Source: a virus. Taken from it: DNA of 28,200 nucleotides. Under the pieces are notes generated by a model, which did not search any database, had not been told where the DNA came from, and saw nothing but the letters and a program-made list of their open reading frames with translations. How positions within the stretch are numbered: the first letter of the stretch is position 1; the number at the start of each line of letters is the position of its first letter. Where the stretch lies: IMG/VR virus record IMGVR_UViG_3300033997_000058, positions 1-28,200 of that record, one strand, 5' to 3'. Below, in pieces: positions 1-6,575 of the stretch. Both the position numbers and the translations under genes were made by a program.

Positions 1-456
1 GCAATAATCTCTTTTTGAAAAATAATACTCACCATTTACAAAGCTGGCACCGCTAACATGCCAAATTGAGTTGGCACCTTGAAATTCGTTTCTAATGCTT
101 CCACCAAGTTCAACCAACGCCTTATGGATTGCTGATTGCTTGGTTTCAGGTTCTGAAAATGATGGCTGGTTCAGGCTTGGACGCCATTTAATAACTAAGC
201 TCCAACTAAAAATATCAACACTAATAACACTATTGAACTGTTCGACATTATCTCCAACTCTAATAATTGCATCAATAGCACCACTAAACTCCGGCTTAAC
301 CACTGAGTTTTCGCGCCATGCGAAATGGGTGGCGCGCTTATTATCAAATACTCCGCTCATACCAAAATATTTGTGCGCTTTTACGCAAAAACCATCGCCT
401 TTGTCACCGTTAACAAACACCAGCCCAGCTTTCTTAAACTCACCTACTGTTTTCAT
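1..456 (-). CDS. Hypothetical phage protein, cut by the left edge
   Basis: An open frame of 152 codons starts at an ATG ending at 456 and runs off the window without a stop, so the C-terminus is missing. The start has a good ribosome-binding site, AAGGGG seven bases before the ATG. The protein begins MKTVGEFKKAGLVFVNGDKG and is mixed in character, with no membrane segment and no motif I recognise. It follows terL on the same strand, where a portal gene would be expected, but does not look like a portal. The 62-bp gap before it is almost filled by a TTGACR-N28-YGTCAA element shared with early genes elsewhere, so it probably has its own promoter. I infer an accessory gene inserted in the packaging operon. 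A plus-strand frame at 95-478 is its shadow. Confidence 0.75.
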   Translation of the reverse strand, partial: MKTVGEFKKAGLVFVNGDKGDGFCVKAHKYFGMSGVFDNKRATHFAWRENSVVKPEFSGAIDAIIRVGDNVEQFNSVISVDIFSWSLVIKWRPSLNQPSFSEPETKQSAIHKALVELGGSIRNEFQGANSIWHVSGASFVNGEYYFSKRDYC

Positions 457-474
457 CACAATCCCCTTAGTTAA

Positions 475-514
475 TTGACGCGATAAGTTTTGCATATCAT
501 TACAACGCTGTCAA
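475..514 (-). promoter_or_regulatory. Bipartite promoter/operator element, copy A
   Basis: On the plus strand this reads TTGACG, 28 bases, TGTCAA. In the direction of the downstream minus-strand gene it is TTGACA (a perfect -35 hexamer), 28 bases, CGTCAA, then a leader with AAGGGG and the ATG at 456. At 17-bp spacing the -10 candidate is a poor AAAACT. Three other sites share the same arm-to-arm distance. The promoter role is inferred; the symmetry and spacing are directly visible. Confidence 0.55.
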
Positions 515-518
515 CTGG

Positions 519-2177
519 TTATCGCCTATTTCTGCGCGAGTTTAGCAGGTAGTCGTCGACCGAATTAACAGGAGGCGGGCACGAGGCAATGATTGCAGCG
601 TCCAAAATGTTTGGTGATGGAATGCCGCGCTTTTTGAGCTCCTTCTTGCCTTCCACCTTATCGCGCCCGTTATTATCAGTGTCACGCAGAGGTCTTGAGC
701 ATTCGCTGATAAACTCTTCAAGTATTTCAGGTGCAATAGTTGAGCTGTCAAAGCTAATCATTTCATCATCAGAGAATTGTTCTCCATGCTCGATCGCCAT
801 GTAAGTATTTTTAACCCTGTCTGCAAATGTCCATGTTGTTTGAGCCTTAAGGTTGCTGAACTTATCCTCGTTAGTGATGCCTTCAGCATACTCAAGTTTT
901 GGATTGATTAAATCTCGCGAGCCAGCGTTAAAACCAAAATAGCTGACTTGGTAATTATCACCAATCTCACCTCTTGACCGCTGAAATTCTTCTTCTGCCA
1001 TTTGGTTGAACTCAGCAAAGCTTGAGCCAGCGTTGGAGCCAACTCCTATCGAGTCGTATCCTAGGCTTGCTCTGTGCTTCTTGGCGTCATCATAAACAGC
1101 CCTGTAAGATTTGCGCGACTGGTCTTCTTTGTGTTGCCACTTTTTAAGCTCAGTAATAACCGAGCCTTCCATTAAACATGTGGCGTTCCAGTCATTGCCG
1201 CCATCCATGATGTCGAAGCCTAATCGCTTAGCTCCATGCTTACCAAATCCCAACTTGATATGAGCATCAACACACGCTCTCACGTAAGCGGCTGGCATTA
1301 ACACGCCATCGATTGATGCATCATAGTCAACGTCAATTTCTTGCGCCACGGTAATCGCATCTTGTTCTCTAACCTGCTTTTCATACCATGCTTTATCTTT
1401 CCTAGGGTCATCAGTCCATCGCAGGGTTAGCACCTTAACTTTTCCGCTAAACCGCTTGCGATAAAATGCATTTCCGTTGCCGTTTGGCGTTGATATGTCT
1501 ATTTGGCAGTTTGTTGTTTGAGATAGTGCCGCATCTGCTGCTTCTTGGCGCTCTAAGAATGCAGCCTCATCGACAAAATAGATTGATGTACGAGCGCCAC
1601 GGCCAATATCATATCCGCCCTCGCCAGTGAGTGTTGCCCCGTTTTCTGGATTGGTTATTTTTAGAAAGTTGGCGTGCTGCTTTTCATTGTAACCATCAGG
1701 CAAAAAGTCAGGCGGCAATAATCGCAGGAATTGGCGGCCCTTCTCAAATATGCTCTTAGGGTCGCCAAGTCTATCAACTAGGTCTACCTTTCTTGATCCA
1801 TATCCTGCCGTGTAATCATCCCAAAATAACCACATCGTACAGCCATAAGCGATTGATAGCCACGACAAGCCGAAATCGCGCGTCTTTTCCACTAGGGCGC
1901 GTTCTTGTTTGCGCCATCGGTCATGTATCCACTTGAGCGTGTCTATTTGCTTTGGGAATAATATAAACGGAACTACCGCTGGCAAGTCTCTTTCCAAGTT
2001 GCGAGGGTCAAACGTCATGCCCCAGTCTGTAATAAAGTCCCAAGGATGATTTTTGTAATGCTTTTTTGCTGCTGCCATTGCAACAGGATTGGAGCGTAGA
2101 AACTTTAAGCGCCGCTGCCTTTCGGCTAACACGGCGCTGTAGTTAGGGTTTTTGTAGTCAATTTCAATCAGTGCCAT
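519..2177 (-). CDS. terL: Terminase large subunit (packaging ATPase and nuclease)
   Basis: This is the motor that pumps DNA into the prohead and cuts the concatemer. The 552-residue protein has a terminase-type Walker A variant KTRDFGLSW (about 98-106), Walker [10 protein letters not shown] (about 199-207) and a following STPNG coupling motif (about 229-233). The C-terminal RNase H-like nuclease probably uses the Asp in LGFDIMDGG (about 322), with further acidic residues to the C-terminus. Length is normal for the family. I chose the start [10 protein letters not shown] because AGGA lies eight bases upstream. An in-frame ATG 33 bases further up (2210) has no clear ribosome-binding site and would deepen the overlap with terS, which is 14 bases with the chosen start. 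Confidence 0.95.
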   Translation of the reverse strand: MALIEIDYKNPNYSAVLAERQRRLKFLRSNPVAMAAAKKHYKNHPWDFITDWGMTFDPRNLERDLPAVVPFILFPKQIDTLKWIHDRWRKQERALVEKTRDFGLSWLSIAYGCTMWLFWDDYTAGYGSRKVDLVDRLGDPKSIFEKGRQFLRLLPPDFLPDGYNEKQHANFLKITNPENGATLTGEGGYDIGRGARTSIYFVDEAAFLERQEAADAALSQTTNCQIDISTPNGNGNAFYRKRFSGKVKVLTLRWTDDPRKDKAWYEKQVREQDAITVAQEIDVDYDASIDGVLMPAAYVRACVDAHIKLGFGKHGAKRLGFDIMDGGNDWNATCLMEGSVITELKKWQHKEDQSRKSYRAVYDDAKKHRASLGYDSIGVGSNAGSSFAEFNQMAEEEFQRSRGEIGDNYQVSYFGFNAGSRDLINPKLEYAEGITNEDKFSNLKAQTTWTFADRVKNTYMAIEHGEQFSDDEMISFDSSTIAPEILEEFISECSRPLRDTDNNGRDKVEGKKELKKRGIPSPNILDAAIIASCPPPVNSVDDYLLNSRRNRR

Positions 2178-2673
2178 TAAGCATGTCCTGATATATTCTG
2201 GTTGCCTCATCTGCTGACATATCGGCGGTGATTTGCTTTATGTTTTGATTGCTGTCTATGCGGCCAGAGTGATTAAGGTCTTGCTTGTCAGATAATCCTA
2301 AGTCGCGAGCAATGATATTTGGGTTGAGAAGGTCTGCCGCGGCTCCTGAGAACTTCTGCTCGTAGATTATGGTCTTGATGTCGCGTATGACCGCCGAAAA
2401 ATCTTCGTCGTTTTCATAGTCCCTTAACGTCTGCGCTCCTATCCCCAAGAATAGGCAAAGCCCCGAGATGGTCATAGCTCGCATTTTGCAAACTGAATCT
2501 TTTACTACTGCGCCTTGAAAGTGAAATGCCTTTTCTTCCATTAACGGGTTATTCTCAACCCATTCAAAATACTCACAAGCTGCATCCCATAGCACTTCTG
2601 GAGTTGAAAATATTTTATCTCTACCGTGAGAACTTCTGACCTTCCAGAATTGATTTCCTACTGGAGCTGCCAC
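2164..2673 (-). CDS. terS: Terminase small subunit, P22 gp3-like
   Basis: TerS recognises the pac site and delivers DNA to the large subunit. The 169-residue protein matches the P22 gp3 packaging family in its N-terminus ([18 protein letters not shown]) and in [16 protein letters not shown] near residues 112-127. The ending [14 protein letters not shown] is typical of TerS tails that contact TerL. The start codon is GTG, with GAGAGG upstream overlapping the end of the preceding gene. A gp3-like TerS argues for headful packaging rather than cos cutting (family knowledge). In P22 the pac site lies inside gene 3, so it may lie here too, but I cannot locate it. Confidence 0.92.
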   Translation of the reverse strand: MAAPVGNQFWKVRSSHGRDKIFSTPEVLWDAACEYFEWVENNPLMEEKAFHFQGAVVKDSVCKMRAMTISGLCLFLGIGAQTLRDYENDEDFSAVIRDIKTIIYEQKFSGAAADLLNPNIIARDLGLSDKQDLNHSGRIDSNQNIKQITADMSADEATRIYQDMLNGTD

Positions 2674-2678
2674 AATAA

Positions 2679-2936
2679 CTACCTCTCATTAATCACCCAG
2701 TAACAGCCTACAATTTCAACGCTTGAGCCTTTGCCGTGCTCAGTAATCTCAAACGCTTTTCTAGGGATGTCCAACTGGTATTTTAGTTTAAATTCGTTTG
2801 GCATTGATTCAAACGCCATCGATACCATCTTAGCACTTAACGCGGTGTAGTGCATCACACCCAAGCCAAATCTCGGCTTAATCATCCTTTGAGTTAGTCT
2901 TTCAATCCCTGAGTCTTTCACTTGCTTCTTGCGCAT
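2679..2936 (-). CDS. Hypothetical protein before terS
   Basis: An 85-residue basic protein that I do not recognise. It sits five bases upstream of terS, so it is co-transcribed with the terminase genes. The first possible start is the ATG at 2936, since the frame has a TGA four codons upstream. That ATG has no ribosome-binding site and lies in the loop of a 12-bp inverted repeat (2891-2902 with 2963-2974). The next ATG (codon 18, [10 protein letters not shown]) falls just after the repeat and is the alternative start. The C-terminal half looks well folded ([10 protein letters not shown]). A role in packaging or regulation is possible from position only. Confidence 0.6.
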   Translation of the reverse strand: MRKKQVKDSGIERLTQRMIKPRFGLGVMHYTALSAKMVSMAFESMPNEFKLKYQLDIPRKAFEITEHGKGSSVEIVGCYWVINER

Positions 2937-2974
2937 AGTTAAGGTTCATGCTATGGTTTTGAAAAGACTAACTC
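2891..2974. repeat. 12-bp inverted repeat around a start codon
   Basis: GAGTTAGTCTTT (2891-2902) is the exact reverse complement of AAAGACTAACTC (2963-2974). In the minus-strand mRNA the arms can pair across a 60-base loop that holds the first ATG of the gene before terS. The upstream arm also lies inside the candidate plus-strand RNA described below. Confidence 0.6.
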
Positions 2975-3038
2975 ACCAGTTCCATTCTGTAAAGTTCCCC
3001 TAGGTTGACGCCTTGCCCTCGAAAGAGGGCTTTTTTAT
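2929..3038 (+). ncRNA. Candidate small antisense RNA with its own promoter
   Basis: On the plus strand, opposite to all neighbouring genes, there is an extended -10 (TGC then TATGGT, 2952-2957) 17 bp after a weak -35 TTGCGC (2929-2934). About 75 bases later lies a textbook terminator ending in six T. The predicted RNA, roughly 2964 to 3038, has no convincing reading frame. It would be complementary to the leader of the gene before terS. The terminator is certain by eye; promoter and RNA are inference. Confidence 0.4.
3015..3038 (+). terminator. Rho-independent terminator, plus strand
   Basis: Stem GCCCTC/GAGGGC with a GAAA tetraloop is followed directly by TTTTTTATTT. Read on the minus strand it lacks a U-run, so it acts on plus-strand transcription although no plus-strand gene lies nearby. 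Confidence 0.8.
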
Positions 3039-3250
3039 TTGTAAACAATAAACTTCCTAGGCGCTCTACAATGCTTATCAACAAATCCAGCATTCCAAGC
3101 GTGATAAGGCAATATCTGACTCTTTGCGCAGTATGGGTTAAACGAGTTCAACTGCAACTCAAAACCCTCTGCGTAAAAGCTAGCTGTCAGCTCATCCATT
3201 TCTTGAGTGTTGATTGATAGCGCACTCAAGCATTTTTCTTCATTGACCAT
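3035..3250 (-). CDS. Small hypothetical phage protein
   Basis: A 71-residue protein with a compact motif NPYCAKSQ…YHAWNAGFVDKHC in its middle, a pattern I associate with small proteins in early or accessory phage clusters, without a known function. The start has AAGGAG eight bases upstream. It overlaps the end of the preceding gene by 25 bases. Its stop codon falls in the T-run of the opposing terminator. No membrane segment or catalytic motif is seen. Confidence 0.6.
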   Translation of the reverse strand: MVNEEKCLSALSINTQEMDELTASFYAEGFELQLNSFNPYCAKSQILPYHAWNAGFVDKHCRAPRKFIVYK

Positions 3251-3453
3251 TCCATTAGCTCCTTATGCGTTGGTCTGTAGTGGCGCTTGAAGATTACGTC
3301 ATAACCATCGCCTCTTTCTCTTGGAGTGCATGGGCTGCATTCTGTTTTATTTAAGCTGCACAGTTCGCATGCTGACACACATAATCCGCGAGCAACTCCG
3401 ACTGCTTTATGCTGAATACCACCAACCACGACCACATTATGTTTGATAGTCAT
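3226..3453 (-). CDS. Small cysteine-rich protein, possible metal binding
   Basis: A 75-residue protein with the cysteine series GLCVSACELCSLNKTECSPC (about residues 23-42). The C-x3-C-x2-C…C-x2-C spacing suggests a zinc-binding or iron-sulphur knuckle. The rest is basic and polar. It starts at an ATGA overlap with the gene upstream and is translationally coupled to it. I do not recognise the family. Confidence 0.6.
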   Translation of the reverse strand: MTIKHNVVVVGGIQHKAVGVARGLCVSACELCSLNKTECSPCTPRERGDGYDVIFKRHYRPTHKELMEWSMKKNA

Positions 3454-3737
3454 ATCAGTTCCCCTGTAATTGATACCGAATCAATTTTAAGCCAACTTGA
3501 TTTACTCTTTCCTTCTCGAAGAACAAGCAGCCAATCGCCAGAAGCTAAGTGCTCCGGTATTTTTTCCTTCCACTCATTAAAGCCGTCATTAACAATAACG
3601 TGACTAGGCTTTTCAAGATTGACAAATGTAAATCTTTCCTCATTGAACTCGACTAACGATCCATCCAAATCATTAAATGCACGGTATGGCTTAAGTGCGC
3701 TATACGTTGCGCCAATTTTAAAGTTACTTGCATTCAT
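3450..3737 (-). CDS. Small hypothetical phage protein
   Basis: A 95-residue soluble protein beginning MNASNFKIGATYSALKPYRA, with a central EKPSHVIVNDGFNEWKEKIP stretch. No known motif. I chose the ATG at 3737, which overlaps the stop of the 31-codon gene upstream as ATGA, over a GTG three codons earlier. It is coupled on both sides, as expected inside a tight phage operon. Function unknown. Confidence 0.6.
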   Translation of the reverse strand: MNASNFKIGATYSALKPYRAFNDLDGSLVEFNEERFTFVNLEKPSHVIVNDGFNEWKEKIPEHLASGDWLLVLREGKSKSSWLKIDSVSITGELI

Positions 3738-3829
3738 ATCAACCACTCCACAATCGACTCACCACAAGCCACGACAGCAAACACCGCGACAATCATCATG
3801 CCTTGCATTGCGTTAATTTTCTTGTTCAT
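3734..3829 (-). CDS. 31-residue membrane or lipoprotein-like peptide
   Basis: A short frame coding MNKKINAMQGMMIVAVFAVV then ACGESIVEWLI. It has two lysines, a hydrophobic stretch of about 12 residues, and VVAC, which fits a lipobox with Cys22 as the modified residue. Mature peptide would then be only ten residues. GAGAAG lies seven bases before the ATG, and the stop overlaps the next start as ATGA, which supports real translation. A second overlapping frame (3813-3908) also codes a hydrophobic peptide but has no standard start. Role unknown; it is too short for a typical outer spanin. Confidence 0.45.
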   Translation of the reverse strand: MNKKINAMQGMMIVAVFAVVACGESIVEWLI

Positions 3830-3895
3830 TTTTCATCTTCTCGTCATAGCACTTGAGCTGAATGTATCGGCCAGCGAATAGAGCTAGGCCGATGG

Positions 3896-4126
3896 TTATG
3901 CGCCTAATGCTTTCAAGGCGTCTTCGTTAAGATCACCATGCTCGCCAGTTGGCTCACTAAGTATAACCTCAGCAATGGCATACTTCTTTCCTTCCGTACT
4001 AATCATAGGTAGACGCTTGCGTAAGGTAAGTGCCTCTTCAGCTCCATTTCTGTCACTGTGCGCACCGTCAGTTAATGTTGGATTTCCATACTTATCAAGC
4101 TCTGCCAGCCAATATTGTTTATTCAT
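3896..4126 (-). CDS. Small hypothetical phage protein
   Basis: A 76-residue protein starting MNKQYWLAELDKYGNPTLTD, a style of opening common in small proteins of enterobacterial and related phages. An AAGAGG eight bases before this ATG supports the start. An alternative start at 4228 gives 110 residues and makes a TAATG overlap with the upstream gene, so the longer form cannot be excluded. The extra 34 residues are hydrophobic and Cys-containing and look less conserved in character. No function can be assigned. Confidence 0.6.
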   Translation of the reverse strand: MNKQYWLAELDKYGNPTLTDGAHSDRNGAEEALTLRKRLPMISTEGKKYAIAEVILSEPTGEHGDLNEDALKALGA

Positions 4127-4227
4127 CTCCAAGACCTCTTGTTTACTCCGCACATAACAAAGCATTGCAGAGGATAAACAGCTGAATGCGAGGTTGTGTG
4201 CTTCCTGTGTGAGCGCAGCATTTAGCA

Positions 4228-4437
4228 TTAGAACGCTGCAATACGCTTTCCTAAGATCTCGGAGTATTGCCACATAATGTCATTTTGTTCTTTCAGGAGC
4301 TCCTGTTCATCAGCGTCAAGTGTTTCGAAAATATGGCTTGTGCCGATGAAATTGCTGAGCGCTTTTGCTTTTGTATCAAGTTCACTTTTTTCATCAACTA
4401 CACGTTGTTGGTGTGGCGCTAATTGTTGTTCTGACAT
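4228..4437 (-). CDS. Small helical protein, crAss001_48-like family
   Basis: A 69-residue, almost entirely helical protein, MSEQQLAPHQQRVVDEKSEL at the start. The pattern QRVVDEKSELDTK…LSNFI…F..L…E..LLKEQ..IM.QYSEILGKRI resembles a widespread small phage family sometimes called crAss001_48-related; the match is from memory. Start chosen at the ATG with AGAGGA six bases upstream, five codons inside the longest frame. It is separated from the next gene upstream by 77 bp. Function unknown; homologues typically sit in early operons. Confidence 0.6.
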   Translation of the reverse strand: MSEQQLAPHQQRVVDEKSELDTKAKALSNFIGTSHIFETLDADEQELLKEQNDIMWQYSEILGKRIAAF

Positions 4438-4514
4438 GGAAAATCCTCTCACTTGGTTAAATTAAACCTGCCACGAAATGTAACATTGGCGTTAGTATGG
4501 AACTTTGTAAGTAC

Positions 4515-4754
4515 TCAATCATTTTTTTCCACCTTAATCAGTTGCAATTCACGCTTTGAGTAATCATGCTCTGGATGCGTGATTATCACCTCGCGCAATT
4601 CGTAGCCTTTTATCAGCATAACGCTTGGCGGGTACATGACAGCATTGCCGTCCAGTATTCCAAAGCTCCAGCCATTGTTTAAGCGGTTCTCGACAGCCTG
4701 CCGAGTCAATCCGTGAGCCTCTGCGAACTCACGGACGTTTTTTATTGACTTCAT
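4515..4754 (-). CDS. Small protein with helix-turn-helix-like motif
   Basis: A 79-residue protein. Residues about 7-29 (VREFAEAHGLTRQAVENRLN) fit a helix-turn-helix of the kind that reads xxFAxxxGLTRQAVxxRL. The rest is a small beta-rich domain with LREVIITHPEH. It could be a DNA-binding regulator of the phage early region, and is the only clear HTH candidate in the window. It starts at an ATGA overlap with the upstream gene. Whether it binds DNA is inference. Confidence 0.6.
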   Translation of the reverse strand: MKSIKNVREFAEAHGLTRQAVENRLNNGWSFGILDGNAVMYPPSVMLIKGYELREVIITHPEHDYSKRELQLIKVEKND

Positions 4755-5167
4755 TTTATTTTATTACCTTTTAGTAACGACCGAATGTCGGTCAGAATTG
4801 TTTTTATGTACTCCGTATGTTCCCACCCTTCAAGATGACAAACTTGCATGTCAGCGGCTATATCTTTCAATATCCGCTCACGCATTTTAGCCCTTGCAAG
4901 CTCATGCAGTTCTCTAGCTGGAAATGGTTGAGCGCCTGATTTTTGCTTATGGTTATCAATCGCATTGTCAGTCTCAGGCTTTTGCCGTGGCATAGCGTGC
5001 TCATATCGCTCCGGCTTAACTCTAAGCAGCATACGCTTTCCACCACGTAAAACGCTCTTGCCATCGGTTATAAAAACAGTTTGGATTACTGGCGAGCCAC
5101 AGGTTTTGTCGATGGACCAGCCCGCTGGCATACTATCGACTATCTCCCAATTTGATTTGCTAGTCAT
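4751..5167 (-). CDS. Hypothetical phage early protein
   Basis: A 138-residue protein. The N-terminus contains WEIVDSMPAGWSIDKTCGSP followed by a FITDGKSVLRGGKRMLLRV beta stretch, a pattern I have seen in conserved hypothetical proteins of enterobacterial phages. The C-terminal half is charged and helical. I chose the ATG at 5167, preceded by GGTGG. A start four codons upstream (5179) is possible. It overlaps the previous gene by eight bases. Function unknown. Confidence 0.6.
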   Translation of the reverse strand: MTSKSNWEIVDSMPAGWSIDKTCGSPVIQTVFITDGKSVLRGGKRMLLRVKPERYEHAMPRQKPETDNAIDNHKQKSGAQPFPARELHELARAKMRERILKDIAADMQVCHLEGWEHTEYIKTILTDIRSLLKGNKIK

Positions 5168-5372
5168 CTGCACCACCATTTATTGATTTTAACGTGCCCT
5201 TTAGCACCTTTTTGCGGCCTAAGCTGTAGCTATCACCAAACAAAGTCAGCCCCATGAACGAACAGCGCTTTATGTCGCCATTTGAGACTGTCATCTCTTT
5301 GCTGTTGTGCAAAACAACATCACCGACAGATAGCGAGCTAATGCATACTTCTGCAAAGTTTAAGGCGCTCAT
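5160..5372 (-). CDS. Hypothetical phage early protein
   Basis: A 70-residue beta-rich protein with LSVGDVVLHNSKEMTVSNGD and IKRCSFMGLTLFGDSY, a pattern typical of a conserved small phage protein of unknown function. It starts at an ATGA overlap with the upstream gene and overlaps the next start, so it belongs to the same polycistron. The VGDVV…N…MTV opening suggests a small barrel, but this is inference. Confidence 0.6.
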   Translation of the reverse strand: MSALNFAEVCISSLSVGDVVLHNSKEMTVSNGDIKRCSFMGLTLFGDSYSLGRKKVLKGTLKSINGGADD

Positions 5373-5572
5373 TGCAGCGCCTTGATTGTAACCGTGACTT
5401 CTTCACCAAAAAATGCCTCGTTAGCTAATTTTTTGGCAAATCCGTTAGCACCTCTTAGAGTTTTGCAAACTTCATAGCTGATTTCTCCAGACGCTCCGCT
5501 TACCGTAACTTTGTATTTTTTCACTTTAAACTCTCCAGTTCGTTTCGATGTGGTAACTATAGCAATAAACAT
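5369..5572 (-). CDS. First gene of the small-gene operon, hypothetical
   Basis: A 67-residue protein, MFIAIVTTSKRTGEFKVKKY at the start, basic and beta-rich; no known family. It is the promoter-proximal gene of the minus-strand train that leads to the terminase genes. The ATG at 5572 is preferred over a GTG two codons upstream, though neither has a strong ribosome-binding site. A sigma70-like promoter lies about 36 bases upstream of the start (-10 at 5608-5613). It ends in an ATGA overlap with the next gene. Confidence 0.55.
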   Translation of the reverse strand: MFIAIVTTSKRTGEFKVKKYKVTVSGASGEISYEVCKTLRGANGFAKKLANEAFFGEEVTVTIKALQ

Positions 5573-5607
5573 TTGCACAACGCAAGCATTATTTGCATTT
5601 ATTCATG

Positions 5608-5636
5608 ATTATTTCAGAAATGGGTATGACTAACAA
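5608..5636 (-). promoter_or_regulatory. Promoter for the small-gene operon
   Basis: On the minus strand TTGTTA (5636-5631), 17 bp, AATAAT (5613-5608). Four and five of six matches to the sigma70 consensus. It lies in the intergenic region just upstream of the first gene. Predicted by eye only. Confidence 0.45.
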
Positions 5637-5831
5637 TAAAATGGGGTTTTCATCACCCCATCGCCAAACATAGATATACCAAGGATTACAGATAAATTAT
5701 CAAATGTTATGGATTTGTTATGGACTTTTAAGAAAATCAGAATTTATCTTTAAATACATATACTTAATCTCTTTAATAGGTATATATGGGTTAAATTCTT
5801 TAGGTTCTTATCTTTTTAGCTTATTTTTGAT

Positions 5832-5861
5832 AAAAAAATAGCCAATCATTTCTGACTGGCT
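5832..5861 (-). terminator. Rho-independent terminator, minus strand
   Basis: Read on the minus strand, AGCCAGTCA and TGATTGGCT pair over nine bases with one G-U pair around a GAAA loop, followed by ATTTTTTTA. It lies 380 bp beyond a first terminator of the ATPase operon, so it may back that up or end an unrecognised transcript. Confidence 0.7.
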
Positions 5862-5893
5862 TTTATCTCTAGCATTTATAAATGGTCTATGTC

Positions 5894-5914
5894 CTCTATA
5901 TAGTCTATATAGAG
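5894..5914. repeat. Palindrome with 9-bp arms
   Basis: CTCTATATA and TATATAGAG flank the three bases GTC. The centre of the AT-rich non-coding region. It could be a protein-binding site or a cruciform. Confidence 0.6.
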
Positions 5915-6241
5915 TTATTTTATTACCTTATCTTATATTACATATTTAGTTATGAATAGATAGTGAAATTTTGATGAAAGGATGATTTTTGATTTTTTAT
6001 TTTTGGATAGATAGTACTAAATATCAAAGTGAGCCCCATTTGACCCTAAATGACGTATTTCTTATTTAAATCATTAACTTAGCCGACCCCATCGCGACCC
6101 CATTTTGCTTTGAATTTTCCCCAGTTTTGAGAAAATGGGGTTTTCGGATTTTAATGAGTAGATTAGCAATTGCAGTATTGATATATAAATTAGATTTATA
6201 CTATTTTGCCATATGCTTATAACTTTGTGAATTTTGGTTAT

Positions 6242-6267
6242 AAAAAAAGCCAGCGGTTAGGCTGGCT
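6242..6267 (-). terminator. Terminator of the ATPase operon
   Basis: Minus-strand stem AGCCAGC/GCTGGCT with a six-base loop, followed by seven T. It starts 23 bases after the stop codon of the last gene of the operon. The 10-bp palindrome GGTTATAACC flanks it. Confidence 0.85.
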
Positions 6268-6289
6268 GGTTATAACCTCATACTATTTA

Positions 6290-6436
6290 TTAGGTGACCT
6301 CAACTAAAAACCGTTTTTCAACATACTGCACATCACCAACATCATTGCGCAGTGCAACATTAAAATTATTCTCGGCAAGCGCTTTGTAAACCCTGCCAAC
6401 CGTAAATCCTCGTAAAGCTGTGTTTAATCGCCACAT
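6290..6436 (-). CDS. 48-residue basic protein
   Basis: Last gene of the replication ATPase operon. It codes MWRLNTALRGFTVGRVYKAL followed by a short acidic-basic tail ending FLVEVT. AAGGTG six bases before this ATG fixes the start; the longer in-frame extension overlaps the zinc-finger gene upstream and is not supported. The start is one base past the preceding stop. The short helix-loop-helix look could suit nucleic-acid or protein binding, but no family is recognised. Confidence 0.55.
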   Translation of the reverse strand: MWRLNTALRGFTVGRVYKALAENNFNVALRNDVGDVQYVEKRFLVEVT

Positions 6437-6437
6437 T

Positions 6438-6575
6438 TTAATCACCTTTTGGTATTTTACCGATTGGAGTTGATTTGCAGTTTTTACACCACCTGCAATG
6501 TGATGGTTGGTCAGCGTCAAATTTAAATGAATCTTTGTACTGGCAGCAACGATAACAATATTCAATATTTTTCAT
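6438..6575 (-). CDS. 45-residue zinc-finger protein
   Basis: Codes MKNIEYCYRCCQYKDSFKFD and continues with SHCRWCKNCK. The pairs C7/C10-C11 and C27/C30/C33 make a plausible treble-clef or ribbon zinc site. The start overlaps the stop of the DUF3987 gene as TAATG, which supports coupled translation. A longer frame shifted by one base covers the same DNA but is its shadow. Small zinc fingers next to replication genes often modulate DNA or RNA binding; the specific role is unknown. Confidence 0.6.
   Translation of the reverse strand: MKNIEYCYRCCQYKDSFKFDADQPSHCRWCKNCKSTPIGKIPKGD

Larger units (their letters stand above)
5638..6145. repeat. Scattered CCCCAT motifs and a 14-bp direct repeat
   Basis: AAAATGGGGTTTTC occurs at 5638-5651 and again, identically, at 6132-6145. 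CCCCAT also occurs at 5656, 6034, 6087 and 6098. The last two form a tandem CGACCCCAT with an 11-bp period (6084-6092 and 6095-6103), one helical turn apart. Six copies in about 500 bp of AT-rich sequence is well above expectation. Iteron-like binding sites are the simplest reading. Confidence 0.5.
5573..6289. other. AT-rich non-coding region, candidate origin
   Basis: About 700 bp with no supported gene on either strand; the longest frames are under 30 codons and lack ribosome-binding sites. It holds two minus-strand terminators (5832-5861 and 6242-6267), a hairpin at 5641-5661, a 9-bp-armed palindrome (5894-5914), an 11-bp tandem TGTTATGGA near 5704-5723, and six copies of CCCCAT in either orientation. 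It lies between the small-gene operon and the replication ATPase operon. AT-richness, short repeats and position fit a replication origin, but no DnaA box was recognised and no function is shown. Confidence 0.4.

Noticed and set aside
95-478. Plus-strand frame of 127 codons at the left end
   Set aside because: It lies opposite the minus-strand partial gene that has a good ribosome-binding site and runs off the edge. The plus frame is low-complexity Ser/Thr/Leu-rich and has no start signal.
3005-3045. CGTCAA with an upstream TTTACA on the minus strand, resembling a fifth element
   Set aside because: The distance is one base too long, one arm is degenerate and no -10 fits. Treated as chance.
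3734-3908. Rz/Rz1-type spanin pair
   Set aside because: Both frames are about 31 codons and the lipobox peptide has only ten mature residues without proline enrichment; no endolysin or holin lies nearby.
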